Part shown: positions 11,886-23,089 of the stretch, in pieces
Layout: each line of letters begins with the position of its first letter
How positions within the stretch are numbered: position 1 is the first letter of the stretch
Source: Promerops cafer
Taxonomy: Eukaryota > Chordata > Aves > Passeriformes > Nectariniidae
Reading direction: 5' to 3'
Assembly: GCA_013398275.1 (NCBI GenBank)
Contig: VZSE01006029.1
Location: 124,001 to 188,000, forward strand
Length of the DNA stretch: 64,000 nucleotides
Notes under the pieces: model-generated
Seen by the model: the letters and a program-made list of their open reading frames with translations, nothing else
What the model was told of the DNA's origin: nothing
The model's database searches: none
Program-made: the position numbers and the translations under genes

Positions 11886-12989
11886 AGGGGAAACCAGATG
11901 TGGAAACCATTTTGATAAAAGGCTCTTCTTTTTAGCAGAGACAAGAACCTGAAGACTAACAGAGAGGCAGCCTCATGTTCAAAAATAAGAGTTTTGAACT
12001 TAATAGTTTGTGAGCTGCCCCAGAATCCGTGGTCACCACATGGGATTCCTGGGAACCGAAGTCTTCTGGACTGAATCAACAAACATATAACCACTATTGT
12101 AACTGAGTCACAAGCTAGATTTACAGTGAAAAAAGCAAAAACACAGGAGGCCATTTTCATTTTGAAAATGGAGGGATTTTTTGAGAAAAACAGTTTTCCC
12201 TGAAATTTCATAGGGAACAGAGTGCATTTAAGCTAAATACACATTTATATGGGAGCCAAGTTCAGTCCTAAAGTTATTATGTCTGACAACTGAGTATCTG
12301 GGTTCTTAATATTCAACAGCTGTATTACAAAAGATTTTTTTGCATTCTGAAATGTATGTTTTTATATAAAGTACTCATTAGGACAAAACTTGTCTTCTAC
12401 AGAGGAACTACATCAATCCAGATTCATCCTTCAAGTAAAACTTGAGACTTCAAAGAAGAGAATTAGGAAACATTTAAATACAGTTAAATGCTTCTACAGT
12501 TTCTGTGGCATACACAGGAATCCTCAGATGAGTCTCCTAACCCACAGGGCATGTTCTAATATCACCACCAGTGCTCTCTCTCAAATATAATGTACCTGTA
12601 AGTCTCTATAAATAGCTTTTCCTTGGAGTGCTGGCATCTAAATATTTTTATAACCAATGCATGGCTACAAGCAGTTCTAAATGGCCCTGAAATGGCTAAT
12701 ACAGAATTACAATTCCCCTTTTACTCATAAATCAAATAACAACAAAAAAAAAGAATCAACAATATTCTATGGGAAACTAAGAATACAATTCTTGTAATGC
12801 TGAGCAGTTGTATATGAAGTCACTAGAAATTTGTTTTCTTTGGAAAGATAGTTAGAATTAGATTAGGAGAACCAGCAAACGTATTTCTAAATTGTGAGTC
12901 AAGCAAAGAAAGAAACAAGCCAGCAAGCCAAGGGGAGCACAGGAAACCCAAATATCCCCATATCATATCCAAAAAATAAATAATTCAGT
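11886..12989. other. Unique AT-rich noncoding DNA
   Basis: No gene recognised. A 141-codon minus-strand frame (12211-11786) runs from here into the old LINE fragment, has no recognisable domain and is treated as chance. Nothing else is identifiable. Confidence 0.55.
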
Positions 12990-13500
12990 TGAGCCCACCA
13001 TGTCATTTTCTCAGTGGATTTAGTGATCTCCCATGCAATAATGTGCCACAGTACATTTTGATCTGCATCAAAATTAACAGTAAGCCACTTTATGAAATAT
13101 TATCTTTGTTAGCTTTACCACTAACAAAAATACACTTTCAATTCTTCACATCCACATAGCACATCTATTAAAGCAATCTGGGAAATTAGTTTGAGATAAA
13201 CTGTACAGCAATTTTATTCATAGCCTCCCTGTATCTCACACTGTTAATCTGCATCACAGCTCACTAAATAGTGCCTAATGTTTATTGCATTTAACTGAAT
13301 GTATACGATTCTGAGGGTACGCCAGGGACCGATTATCATAATTATACATGTTTCTATGGAAACCCACAAGTCTATCAGTTTTGATTCATTATATTGTTAT
13401 ACCTTCTAGCACTTTCTAATTATTAGGTGCCCATAAAAAAGTCTCAGTCTTGCTGTTACTATAGAAATGAGCTATAGACAGGCCTCAATTGTTAACCCTT
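12990..13500. promoter_or_regulatory. Candidate conserved noncoding element with RFX-like X-box
   Basis: A block of mixed, non-repetitive composition between AT-rich flanks. At 13350-13363 it carries GTTTCTATGGAAAC, an imperfect inverted repeat resembling the RFX X-box. Nearby are ATAATTA, CTAATTATTAG and TTTATTGC cores of homeodomain type. Such clustering is typical of vertebrate developmental enhancers, but conservation cannot be seen from one sequence. Confidence 0.3.
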
Positions 13501-13860
13501 ACAGGGCAGGAATGGAAAAAAGGAGCACAGCACTGGATAAAGAGTGGCCGTTTTAATAGGATAAAATATAAACTGTTTTAATCTGCAATCTTAACTTTCT
13601 TTAATGGCTTTGCTGAACTTTCTCATTTGTTTGAAGAAAAAAGCCCAGCTAGGAAAACAGAGAAAACAACTTGGCTATTTGCCACACAGACCTGGATATG
13701 GGATGTTGGAGTCACGCTCTGCAAATGTCCCTCAGTGAGAATATAAGATTCCCTTGAAAGACATGTCATTAACAGACTATGGGAAACACTGTAATGTTTG
13801 GTCATTAGAAATCTATAAAAAGTCTGTTAAACTAATTGGGAATATTTTTACTCTTCTCAG

Positions 13861-13979
13861 TGGCCTACAGTCTAAAACTGGCCTAACGTGCCACTGGGTG
13901 GTTGAGTGGAGGCTTGGTTTCAATGCTGGAATTACAACTGTGTTCAGTGGGAAATCACAGGAAGCCAAGATTTCCTCAG
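13861..13979 (+). other. Candidate exon (119 bp)
   Basis: A pyrimidine-rich acceptor (TTTTTACTCTTCTCAG, ending 13860) and a perfect donor CAG/GTGAGT after 13979 bound 119 bp. One plus-strand frame is open across it and for some distance on both sides. I do not recognise the peptide. Chance is a serious alternative. Confidence 0.17.
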
Positions 13980-15171
13980 GTGAGTTCCATAAAGGAAGAA
14001 TAATCCAGGATGAAATTAGTTATAATGACAGTCATAAAAACACTCTATTTTGATATGGTTATTTTCGTCTAAGTTAATGCTATTGCTCACTTTGGCATAT
14101 AATATACCCATTTTCCTCCTCATCCTGTATCTTCTGTCATAGCCCCATGAAACCTAAAAGGGACTGAGTGGTTTCACTGTTTCCCTAACCCTCCTTCTAT
14201 TACAGTTTTCAATTAGAAGTGCCTTTTAGTTTAGATCAGCAAAGCTCCCCCAAAGTGACAGCTCACCCTTCACACTGCATATCTATTTATTTTGGAAATC
14301 AACACACCATTCACTAACCTGAGAACAGGCCTGTTTGCTATGCTAATAGTATTCAAAAATATGTCGATGTCAATTGAAACAAGTAAACTAGGATTAATGC
14401 ATTAAGTCAATAATAAAAGAGAAGGGGAAACGTTCATACTTTTGCTTCTTTAGCTGAAATTTTACCTTGTAAGCTTCTGTCTTCTCAGAGAAATGGCCAA
14501 AACACAGCTCATGTGAGATTTCAGCTAATACTTCAATTTTCCTGTCTGGAGCTGTCTTTATGGGGTACAGTAAAAAAAAAAAAAGAAAGAAAGCAGTGAA
14601 AAATATCACTGTGTATTCATGTCATTGTGCAATGGTCATGGCATAGAAATATTCAGCTCAAAGTTATGTACTTTTCATTCTGAGTAAGGGGAAAAAGCTG
14701 AGAATTTAAAATATATTCCCATGTTTTAAAAGACTCACATTGTGTAATTAGCTGTAATCTACATATTCAGTTCTAAATCAGACTTCCACAACTTCCAGTC
14801 AATTTGAGCTAAATCACATTACATACAACAATGAATGAGATGTACATTTGCATTTATATGTAAGAACTAGCATAAAAGAAACTGAACAGAGTGTCATTCT
14901 ATATAAAGGTCTCAGATTTATACTATATTTTCAAGGACCCTTCTGTTCAACTCTTATTTTACTATTGCCATGGAGAAACCAGATTTGCTGCAAAACAAGC
15001 TAAGCAGCTAAAGAGAAAATTTAATCAGATAATTTAAGAAATCCACTAATTGTTGTATTAATACGTAATTTATAAGGTATAATATGTTCAGCTAGATTAA
15101 AATAAAAACCAGACAGCAGAGTATATGAATATTTACGCAATTTAGCATTTCCAAATAATATGACAATGCAC
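13980..15171. other. Unique AT-rich noncoding DNA
   Basis: No gene recognised. The only named feature is an A-rich simple tract, A13 followed by GAAAGAAAG, at about 14572-14593. Confidence 0.6.
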
Positions 15172-15247
15172 AGGGCCAGACCCTCAGCTAAGTTCAATGG
15201 AGCTTTGCCAATTTACACAAGCTGAAGACCTCGCATTATATCTACCT
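15172..15247. repeat. Ancient palindromic amniote repeat fragment
   Basis: The segment reads GGGCCAGACCCTCAGCT, then TTCAATGGAGCT, then CAATTTACACAAGCTGA. This resembles a widespread old repeat in turtles, crocodilians and birds whose consensus is nearly palindromic (a GGCCAGATCCTCAGCTGG-like arm, a CAATGGAG core and the reverse arm). Here the second arm is eroded and part of the left half is deleted. The palindrome suggests a nonautonomous DNA transposon, but I cannot name the family. Confidence 0.5.
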
Positions 15248-15320
15248 TTTCAACTCAGTTGCTCTTGGCTCTGCTGCATAATTGTCACACACATTCCAGG
15301 TGACAGCAGCATGAGAGTGT

Positions 15321-15340
15321 GTCCAGCAGTGTCCAGCAGT
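15321..15340 (+). repeat. 10-bp tandem duplication
   Basis: GTCCAGCAGT occurs twice back to back, with a third partial unit (GTGCTG) after it. This looks like simple slippage in unique sequence. Confidence 0.7.
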
Positions 15341-17394
15341 GTGCTGATGTGGGCAGTGAACGTGGCTGACAGTTGGAGCCACTCACACCCCCCAGCAGTC
15401 CCATATTTGTACACTGACTTGATCATTCCTTTCCCATCTGCTTTAAGGTGAATAACAGGCCTGCAAAGAAATACACAGAATTTAAGGAACACTTCCATCT
15501 TGCAGGTGAAATTGGACCTCCCATGGTGTTCTTAGTGACATTGCCTTTGTGACAATGGGGCACCACATTATTGCTCTGGACACACAGTCAAGTCCCACCG
15601 ACCTTCATTTTCAGACATTTAGTGTACTGGAAATTAGTCCATTAAAATTAACTTGAATAAATTAATTAATCAGTCAATGAATGAATGATCTAATTAATTA
15701 TTAGCTATTGGGTAATTCATTGTTCATAAAAATGTCATTCAGCATTTATCATACACACAGCCTAGTGCTACAGGGTTATATTTGCTACCTAATATATACC
15801 TTTTTAAACATATCTCTAAATATGATTTCATAAGCCACTGAAAAAAGCCTGTACCTAGCTATTTCCTTTCCATCTAAATATCAGATTCTTCTAATTATAA
15901 AAGCTGGTCTCACATTTACATGAATGAAGAATACCTAACAGCCAGTACATCTCTGGCACCAAAGGGACAATGCATGTCTGCTGCTTAAAGCAGAATTTTT
16001 GTGCCATCACAAATTAAAAGAAAATGTCTAGAAACAATGTAACAACTTCTGTTTCATGAGATTTTCCAGATTTCAAAATATTTCCTACATAATTAAAGAG
16101 AAACACCTTAAAATTGGTACATACATGTGCAAGAACAAAGTAAGGGGAAAAATCAAGGGTAGAAACAAATTGGATAGATTAGTCATAAATGTTAGATTTT
16201 CACAGCCACTGAGAATTACACAGAACCTCTTGACAGCGTATTTACTCTTTTTCAAAGGTGTTGAGTTTACAGACTCAAAGTTTGAAGTTGTTTTAGAAGT
16301 TAGCTGAGGCTAGCTAAAGCTACTTATCTGAAATTGCTTTAGCAAAGATTTTTGCTTATGAATATGGATGCTGTCTTGTACAAAGTATTTTACCAACTGC
16401 AGGAATATTAGTATGAGCATACTCCCATGACTTCAAGTCTTTGCCTTCAGTAGCTGGTTGAATTGGTTTTCTACTACAAATTCCTCAGGGCAGGAACCTT
16501 TTCTGCTGTGATGGCATGTCATAAAGAGCATGGCATGACTTTCCGTCTCCTCCCTTCTCAGCTGTATTGAATAGAACTCTGAAGATGATACAGACCTGTG
16601 AGGGGTTGTCTGGGTTGTTATTCAAAAATTGATTTAGGGAAGCTAATGTTCAAAGTTCAAAGAATGATTTTTTCCTTAGCTACAGGGATTCAGTTCAGCT
16701 ATTATTTTACACCATTCATTATTTGAAAGGATTTCATAATCAAAGTAGGGAAACGTTCAGCTAAAGAGTGAAGTCCTCTCCTACAAAAAGACATTCGAAT
16801 ATGAGATTAATGTTCAAATTTCACCTTCTCTAAATATTTTGATATCTGTCTGATTAAATCATTAGTAATTTTTATTTTTCTATGCCCAGCTATTGTCTTG
16901 ACCTGGAGTTTTGGAACGTGAATATTTTTCCTACTATTGACCCTACAACTTGGCTGAATACCTAACTGCGGCTTCAATGTCTTTGTCAACAAATTCCTTC
17001 ATTCTGCCAGGTTTTGGATAACTCTGAGTTCCTCTTCAAATTTATATTATGGCAATAAAAAGCAAAAGAAATTCAACCATTAACTACATGGACTATGAGT
17101 GGGATTTTTAAACCTGTGAACGCTGAGATTTTTCTAAACATATTCATTATAAAAATACCAGTATTTATATAAGTATATATTAAGAGTTTTCATGGAAAGT
17201 ACATGATTTTTTAACTTAGAATTATCCAGTGCATTTATCCTGGTGAAGTACAGCACTTGCACCAACACTGGTGTCTGGATAAAAGTGTGAAAATCAATGA
17301 ATTGCTGCAGTTTTATAATGAGACTCAAGGAAAAGGGAACAAAACTAAATTCCAAGTTTTCACTGTTATTACAGTAACTAAATAAAGACAGGCA
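15341..17394. other. Unique noncoding DNA
   Basis: No gene recognised. An AT-rich ATTAATTAAT-like tract with AATGAATGAATG lies at about 15655-15705. A short stretch at 16475-16510 recalls the CTCAGGGCAGGGACC tail of an old reptile/bird SINE-like repeat. The rest is unique. Confidence 0.55.
16470..16545 (+). repeat. Possible ancient SINE/LINE tail
   Basis: ACAAATTCCTCAGGGCAGGAACC followed by a CTGCTGTG segment resembles the TGTAAACTCTTTGGGGCAGGGAC tail common in old sauropsid repeats. The match is short and the rest is eroded, so the call is weak. Confidence 0.33.
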
Positions 17395-17570
17395 ATTTAC
17401 TCATGAGTCTTGCATCTCGCTGTAATTGGCAATTGACTCAAGTTGTAGTGGCAAGGGCCATAGTTCATTTTGTGCCAGATTTGTTTGTGTATGTGGAGAC
17501 GTCTGTGTGGGGTGATGTTTGCATGAGGCTAAAAATAATCACTTTTTTTGTGCAGTACATTAAAAAAAGA
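17395..17570. promoter_or_regulatory. Candidate regulatory element (homeodomain and AP-1 motifs)
   Basis: TAATTGGCAATTGA at 17423-17436 contains two homeodomain-type cores and overlaps a perfect AP-1 site TGACTCA at 17434-17440. The surrounding sequence is unique. Enhancer function is inferred from motif content only. Confidence 0.25.
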
Positions 17571-19589
17571 TGTGTACCTCTGAATGAATTCTCCTACTTC
17601 TGCTACGAGCAAGGAGCCATGGTCTGAGGACAGCCAAAGGGAGAGGAGAGTTCAGGATGCTCAGATGTCTCACCTGTCTATATGTGTGTAGGAGGGTGAG
17701 GCAGTCTGCTTAAGGGAGTTTACACTCATGTGGTGAATAAAATTTTCAGTTTTAGAGCCGTTGGATGTTATTGACCCACTGACAGTTGCCAGGCATAAAA
17801 TGAGGGAGTCATATTTGTCATACAACCTTTGCACTCCAGATTGGATTTCACCTCTAAGCCTTTAAAACTAAAAACATATAGTGATTTGTATAGCATTCTC
17901 AACTTAACTTCACGTCAAACATCCAGATGAGATTCAAAACCCAGCCCTGAAGAAGAGACAAGTACTGTGAACTAAGACTAAGGGACAGGCACTTGAGAGG
18001 AAGATGAATAGTGCTCACCAAAAATACTGTCTCTTCTTTTAAGAGGAAGATAGAAATTCTTGCACTCTTTTGCACGAAGACCAAAGACTGCATAACCATA
18101 GCAGAAGCATTTGGTAGCTCTAAACTGTGCCCATACATTCATGCTGCCTCTCCATTACACATTGCCCTCTTTTGCAGTGATCACCTGCAGCTGCCCTGCT
18201 GCCTCTCTTCTTGCTCCCCCAATGCCTTTACCACACGCACATTTCCTTGTTTAAGTCTGTTTTTCCCTGGGCTTTTGGGAGTCTTTGAGGGCCCAAACCT
18301 AACTGCTCCTTTCTAAGCCCTCTATTGTCTGCCACATACCAAACTCCTTCTCCTACAAGCGCTACGGATCTCTCTCTGCCTTTGTCTCTAGCTCTAAGTC
18401 TACTTATCTCATTCTTCCAAGTCCCTCTCTCTCTCTCCTCCCCTGCATCTCTCTCTCTCTCTCTCTCGTGGCTTTCTTTCAGGCTGTTCTTTGCTTTAGG
18501 CCTCATTCTTGCACAGTGTGGTCCCTCTGCCTAATCAGCCGTGGGGCTCATTACATTCGGGAGCCCTTTGCTATCTGTTTGGGTTTTCACAAAATCTCCT
18601 GTCACCATGGTATCTTACTGTATTCTCACAGCTGTGTCCACTTGCTATTTTTTGTATATTAATACATGCATGCATATTATAATATTTGGTACAAACTAGC
18701 AAGAAGGTTTTGCTTGGGATGTTTGCTCTTCTAGACCCTTCTCAATTTCCTGTGGTTGTACAGATAAACTCTGCCATTCACACATGCATTTTGAATCTTC
18801 ATTAATGTCAGTTCTTCATTTCTATTCTCCTTGTCATCAACATTCATCGGTCCTCAGCCAGGAGTTAAGAGAGCATTTTAGAATGAAGGAATTGTAAAAC
18901 TATTATTATAGCAGCAGGAAGAATGACAGCATAATTAATAAAGGGGCTCAAGCAAAACATTTAAAATAATTTTTGTTGGAAAATTTGGTCTTTGTTTGAC
19001 AAAACACTCTACAGGAGTGCCACTTTACTTGGATTATTATTGCTTCTTACATGGATTCATTTCTTCTGTACCCATCCCCTTGCCCTCCCCCATTTGATTC
19101 CTTCCTGTTTGCTCTGCAACCATGGCAACTCTTCACCCCTACAGGGGGTTGGACATTTGACCAGTATCATTAGGTCTGCTCCACTGAGTCAGCAGTTAAA
19201 GTCAGGGAAAGGAGGAAGCTCACATCTGGACAGCCTTCCCTTCTGTATGCATGTGCATCTGCTTTACCAAATTCTGCCATCCCAGGATGACCAAAAGGGA
19301 AAAGGTCTTTTTCTCTTTTTTCCTTCCTTTCCTTCTCTTACTCCCTCCCCTGGACCCAGAGTATCTGGCTCGTGAAAATCTTTAGGCTGCTCCAAAATTT
19401 AGTTGTGTAGCAAGTGCCAGTCAAAAAATAATTGCTTCTTTGGCTTGTGTCATTTCAATGGAGAGAGAAAAGACAATCATTAGCTTAAAAAGGGTCATGT
19501 TTCTGAAAGCATCAATACAACTTTTCACTAAAGGATCTTTAAATAATTTCTATGCAATTAACTAAGTTTCACAACACTGCCCCAGAACT
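17571..19589. other. Noncoding DNA with a pyrimidine-rich block
   Basis: No gene recognised. About 18160-18530 and 19060-19370 are strongly pyrimidine-rich on the plus strand, which explains the Ser/Leu-rich frames on one strand and the Arg/Glu-rich frames on the other. The CT microsatellite at 18424-18467 lies inside. The flanking DNA is unique. Confidence 0.6.
18424..18467 (+). repeat. (CT)n microsatellite, compound
   Basis: Two CT runs (about 18424-18436 and 18449-18467) are separated by a CCTCCCCTGCAT spacer. The uninterrupted second run is long enough to be polymorphic. Confidence 0.9.
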
Positions 19590-19682
19590 GATTTTATTGT
19601 GCAGATGGAGAAACTAAAGGAGATTAAGTGACTTATACATTGTTATGTAAATCTGTGACAGAGCCAGTCACAGAACCCAACA
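19590..19682 (-). mobile_element. MIR SINE relic
   Basis: The plus strand carries the reversed MIR core in order: a TTTTATTGTGCAGATGGAGA box, AAACTAAAGG, GATTAAGTGACTTA, a degraded GGTCACA-box equivalent, then CAGAGCCAG and AGAACCCAA. This matches the reverse complement of the tRNA-derived MIR consensus (CCTCAGTTTCCTCATCTG, AGTTACTTAACC, GGCTCTGCC, GGGTTCGAA). MIRs predate the amniote split, and recognisable copies in birds are few and old. Confidence 0.72.
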
Positions 19683-20519
19683 ATTTTCTTTAAAGTCATG
19701 TGACATTGTATTTACATTTGGAAATTTAGCATTCTTCTCCAGGAGTCCATTCATAAAGTTTGGTTTAAGATTTTACTGCTCTTCTCGCAGTAATGGTCTT
19801 CCTGTTCAACATGGCACTTAAGCACATAGTTGTCTTCAAGCATAAAAATTGGCATGGTTAAGGATTTTTGTTCTAGTTATTCCACTAAAACATTTAGTTT
19901 AATGAAAATTGTCTATCTTTAAAAACAAAAAGACATTTGAAAGTTTTGCATGGAACATTGATTTTAGTAGATTTACATTCTCAAAGTAAAAAGCAAACAC
20001 GTCTTTCAGAACTTATAAGCAGATATATTGATCTTTTGTCTCAGCACAAGATAGTCTATCTACTTAACTCTATTTTTCTTACTTTGGCCTTATGAACCAA
20101 TAAAGAGCAAAGAGCTCCATTCCGTGCTGGTAGCCAAAGGCCAAGAGACATCATTGTACAGCCTTACTGTGTATGAAGTGAAAAAAAAATCACTTTTAAT
20201 ATGCCAAATGCTAAGTCAGTAACAAGTGAGGGGATTGAACACCTTTCAGGAAAATTGTTTGGCACCAAGCAGAATTAGAAATAAACAAGGATATGATGCT
20301 GTGCTTATTTGACACTGCACTATTTGAAGTTTATTACCTAAGGTGCTTTGAATTTCATATTTAGCAAGTTCTTGGATGTACAGTAATGCAGCATGATACT
20401 TCTATGCATCCTTCTAAATACTTCTTAAAAACGAATGCTCTTGTTCAGCTAATTAACTATTGACTATGTTTTCCACTTAACTCTCTTTATTTTGCCACTG
20501 TATACACTCGTACAGTATT
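19683..20519. other. Unique AT-rich noncoding DNA
   Basis: No gene, repeat or clear regulatory signature seen. Confidence 0.55.
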
Positions 20520-22180
20520 TGTTTTTTTCACTGTATCATGACACTAGTGACTCATACTCAGTTTGTGACCCATTATGTCTCCCAGCTTTTTTCTACACAT
20601 CTGAAACCTAGTCTATTGCTTCCAATTTCCTATTCAGTTCATCATGTCTAAGAGCAGATTTATGTATTCCTGCTTACTGAATTGTGTTCATTTTTTTTCC
20701 AGCTGATTTCTTCAGATCAATTTAAGTTCTAATTCCATCTCTGGCATGCTTGCAGCCACTCCCACAGTAGTGCTCCCTGTAAATTTAATAAGAAAATATT
20801 ATGCATCTTCCAGATTAATAATGAAAATGTGGAGTAGTACCAAACTGGTAAGTACTGAAAAAAAATTTTGATCAGTTTTGCACATATCTGGAGTTAAAGA
20901 GTTTCATCTAGTTTCCTTATGAGATGCCTGTGTGAGACAGCATTTATTTAAGTCAACAACAGTGATGTCTCCTGTTTCTCTCCTATCCAGTACACTGCCC
21001 AGTACTGTATCACAGCTGAACTGGTGTGAAATGGTTTGTCTTTGACCCATGCTGACTGCACACCTTTTTATATACTCTGAAGCGCCTATAAATAATTTGT
21101 TTCATCATCTGAGACCATCTCTCACAGAGAAGTGAAGCTGGTTAGTGTACAGTTTCTTGACTCTCTTTTTACCTTGTTATCATAGTCTTTACATATGGCC
21201 TTCTCAATTCTGAAATATCACCTCTGAAAACACTTCAGCGTTGCTTTAGCTACACGTTTAGTAGGAATTTCATTACACCCAGGCATTTGAAAATGTCTGT
21301 GTTATCTTTGTACTTTTCTAACTGGTTGTCTTAACCTGAGTTTTCACAGCTTTCCTTGGGGTTAGCAGTACTAACTTCCTGACTGCTCACAGAATTTATA
21401 GTGTAGACATAAGCAGAAATTAACCATGTAAACTAGTTTCAGTTTTTCAATCTCTATGAAGTAATGGTCTTAACTTTCCTTCTCTTGTTCCTACTAAAAC
21501 TGCTTTCTTTTCACCTTTCATGTATCTTGTAGAAAGTTTCTTGGTTTGTCCCTTGGCACTTCTGAATTTGTCTCAATACCTTCTGCTATTTTTTTGTATT
21601 CATTGTTTGAACTACTTCATACTTTCTAAATTCTTTATTTTAGACTTTTACTAAAGAGCTGATGATTTTAAAATATTGGTCTCTTAGTGCAGTTCCCACT
21701 CTTCCTCTGTACTGGTATAATTAATACTAATTTTTTTACAGGAGTTTATTTCCTTACAGAATTTATTTTCTTTGTTTGTGCTCCTCATCTTTCTCTGCTA
21801 CTATTAAGGGCTCCCTGTTTGAAATGCATTACTTTTATTTTACAGGGTCATGTGTCTCCGTTCCTTAAAGATCTTGAACTCTTTCATTGCTTTGCCACTC
21901 TCACTTTGCCTTCAGTCTCCGCATTTGCAGCAAGTCCCCTCTGAATGATCAGAACCAAATCTAGAGCGACCAATCCTCCAGATACCATTTTTCCCCATAA
22001 CTTGCATACAAAAAGATATGTAAAATACACTTAGGAATTTCTGAACCACCAGAAGAACTGCTTGGCTTTTAAGAACGGTTATACATTTGAAGACCACAAA
22101 TTAACTCTGTCAGTTTCTCCTAAGGAAAGTCCAACAGTCAGCTGCTACCACGGCACTGGTCCCTCAAGAATCCTGCCACA
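20520..22180 (-). mobile_element. Large degraded CR1/L3-type LINE fossil
   Basis: About 1.65 kb of very old non-LTR LINE in antisense. Boxes of the ancient reptile/bird CR1-clade family appear on the plus strand in the expected order: CTCATACTCAGTTTGTGACCC (20551 on), CTGATTTCTTCAGATCA (20702), AAATTTAATAAG (20780), TAATGAAAATGTGGAGTAGTACC (20817), CCATGCTGACTGC (21047), CTATAAATAATTTGTTTCAT (21086), AATTTCATTACACCCAGGCATTTGAAAA (21266), CATGTATCTTGTAGAAAGTTTCTTG (21520), AAATATTGGTCTCTTA (21671), CTTGAACTCTTTCATTGC (21873) and GATCAGAACCAAATCTAGAG (21947). These correspond to the reverse-transcriptase and upstream part of ORF2 read on the minus strand. No frame of useful length survives. Both ends fade gradually, so limits are approximate. 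Confidence 0.75.
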
Positions 22181-22883
22181 ACCTGAATTGTTGAGATAAT
22201 TAATTTTTCAGCGTCTGCACTTGATGATGTAGACCATAATGAAGATGAAATCGATATTGGCATGTCCATGGTCTGACATAGCCCCATGAAATTTGCAAGA
22301 AATTAAGATTATATGAGGTTAGATATAAATTGAGTTTGTGCTGATAATATAGCAGATATGATACAGATTTTTGCGCACTATTCAAGTAAAATGAAACAAC
22401 CAATTTGCACTCCAGGGGCTAGCTGTAGTTGTGGTATGCTTGGCATTCACTTTTACTTAATGGCTAACATTTCTGTGTGTAGAGGCAGTGAGGAATCAAG
22501 GCTTGGATAGCTAAAAAGTAAACACCAGTAGGCCAATAAAGATCTGTGCCCCAGCCTCCTGCTTGGTACAGTTTGGTATCAGGTCAGATGCTCTCAATTT
22601 CATCTCTTTTGAAGCATTAAGTTGATAATTTCATGGTCTCACATATTTACCTCAGGTTATAAATACCTGAGGTACTTTTCTTAAGGACTCTGCATAACAG
22701 CTTCATTTTTCATGAATAATTACATCTGCACATTCCATTTTCATTACTTTTGCTTTCAACATTAGGGACCCAAAGTACCACTTACCGAATGAAACACCAT
22801 TTTTCTGTGTTTTCTGTGTCATACTGAAGATAGAAAATTTTACTTGTATCTGCTCTTCTAGGAGACAAAACAACTGAACACTG
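22181..22883. other. Noncoding DNA, possibly more eroded LINE
   Basis: No gene recognised. The 5' part of the neighbouring LINE fossil may fade into the first few hundred bases, but I cannot follow it with confidence. Confidence 0.45.
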
Positions 22884-23089
22884 CAGTCATTCTCAAACTT
22901 CTTTCCCTCGTAGAGTAGACTTTTGGGGTTATTATAGGTTCAAGTGACAGCTAGTACTTTATTAGATTTACTTTTTAGAAGTAAAGAAGTAAAGAAGAAC
23001 CTATTAAAATACTATGGTTCTGTAAGCCACTCTTTTATTCTTCCCAGCCTCACCAATAGCCTGTTAGGACCTCAGTCTGGGAACCACAG
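22884..23089. mobile_element. hAT-Charlie/MER5-like nonautonomous DNA transposon remnant
   Basis: The left end CAGTCATTCTCAAACT and the right end AGTCTGGGAACCACAG are imperfect inverted repeats of one another and resemble the hAT-Charlie terminal CAGTGGTTCTCAAACT. The 206-bp length suits a MER5-like miniature element. No transposase is present. The 8-bp target-site duplication expected for hAT elements is not visible, as expected if the copy is very old, and this keeps the call moderate. Confidence 0.5.

Noticed and set aside
11786..12211. Minus-strand open frame of 141 codons
   Set aside because: Runs into the ancient LINE tail at 11600-11885 and encodes nothing recognisable.
18228..18506. 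Arg/Glu-rich minus-strand frame
   Set aside because: Produced by the (CT)n tract. The repeated R-E residues are a microsatellite translation.
18992..19375. Plus-strand open frame of 127 codons
   Set aside because: Explained by pyrimidine-rich, stop-poor sequence. The Leu/Ser/Pro bias follows the composition.
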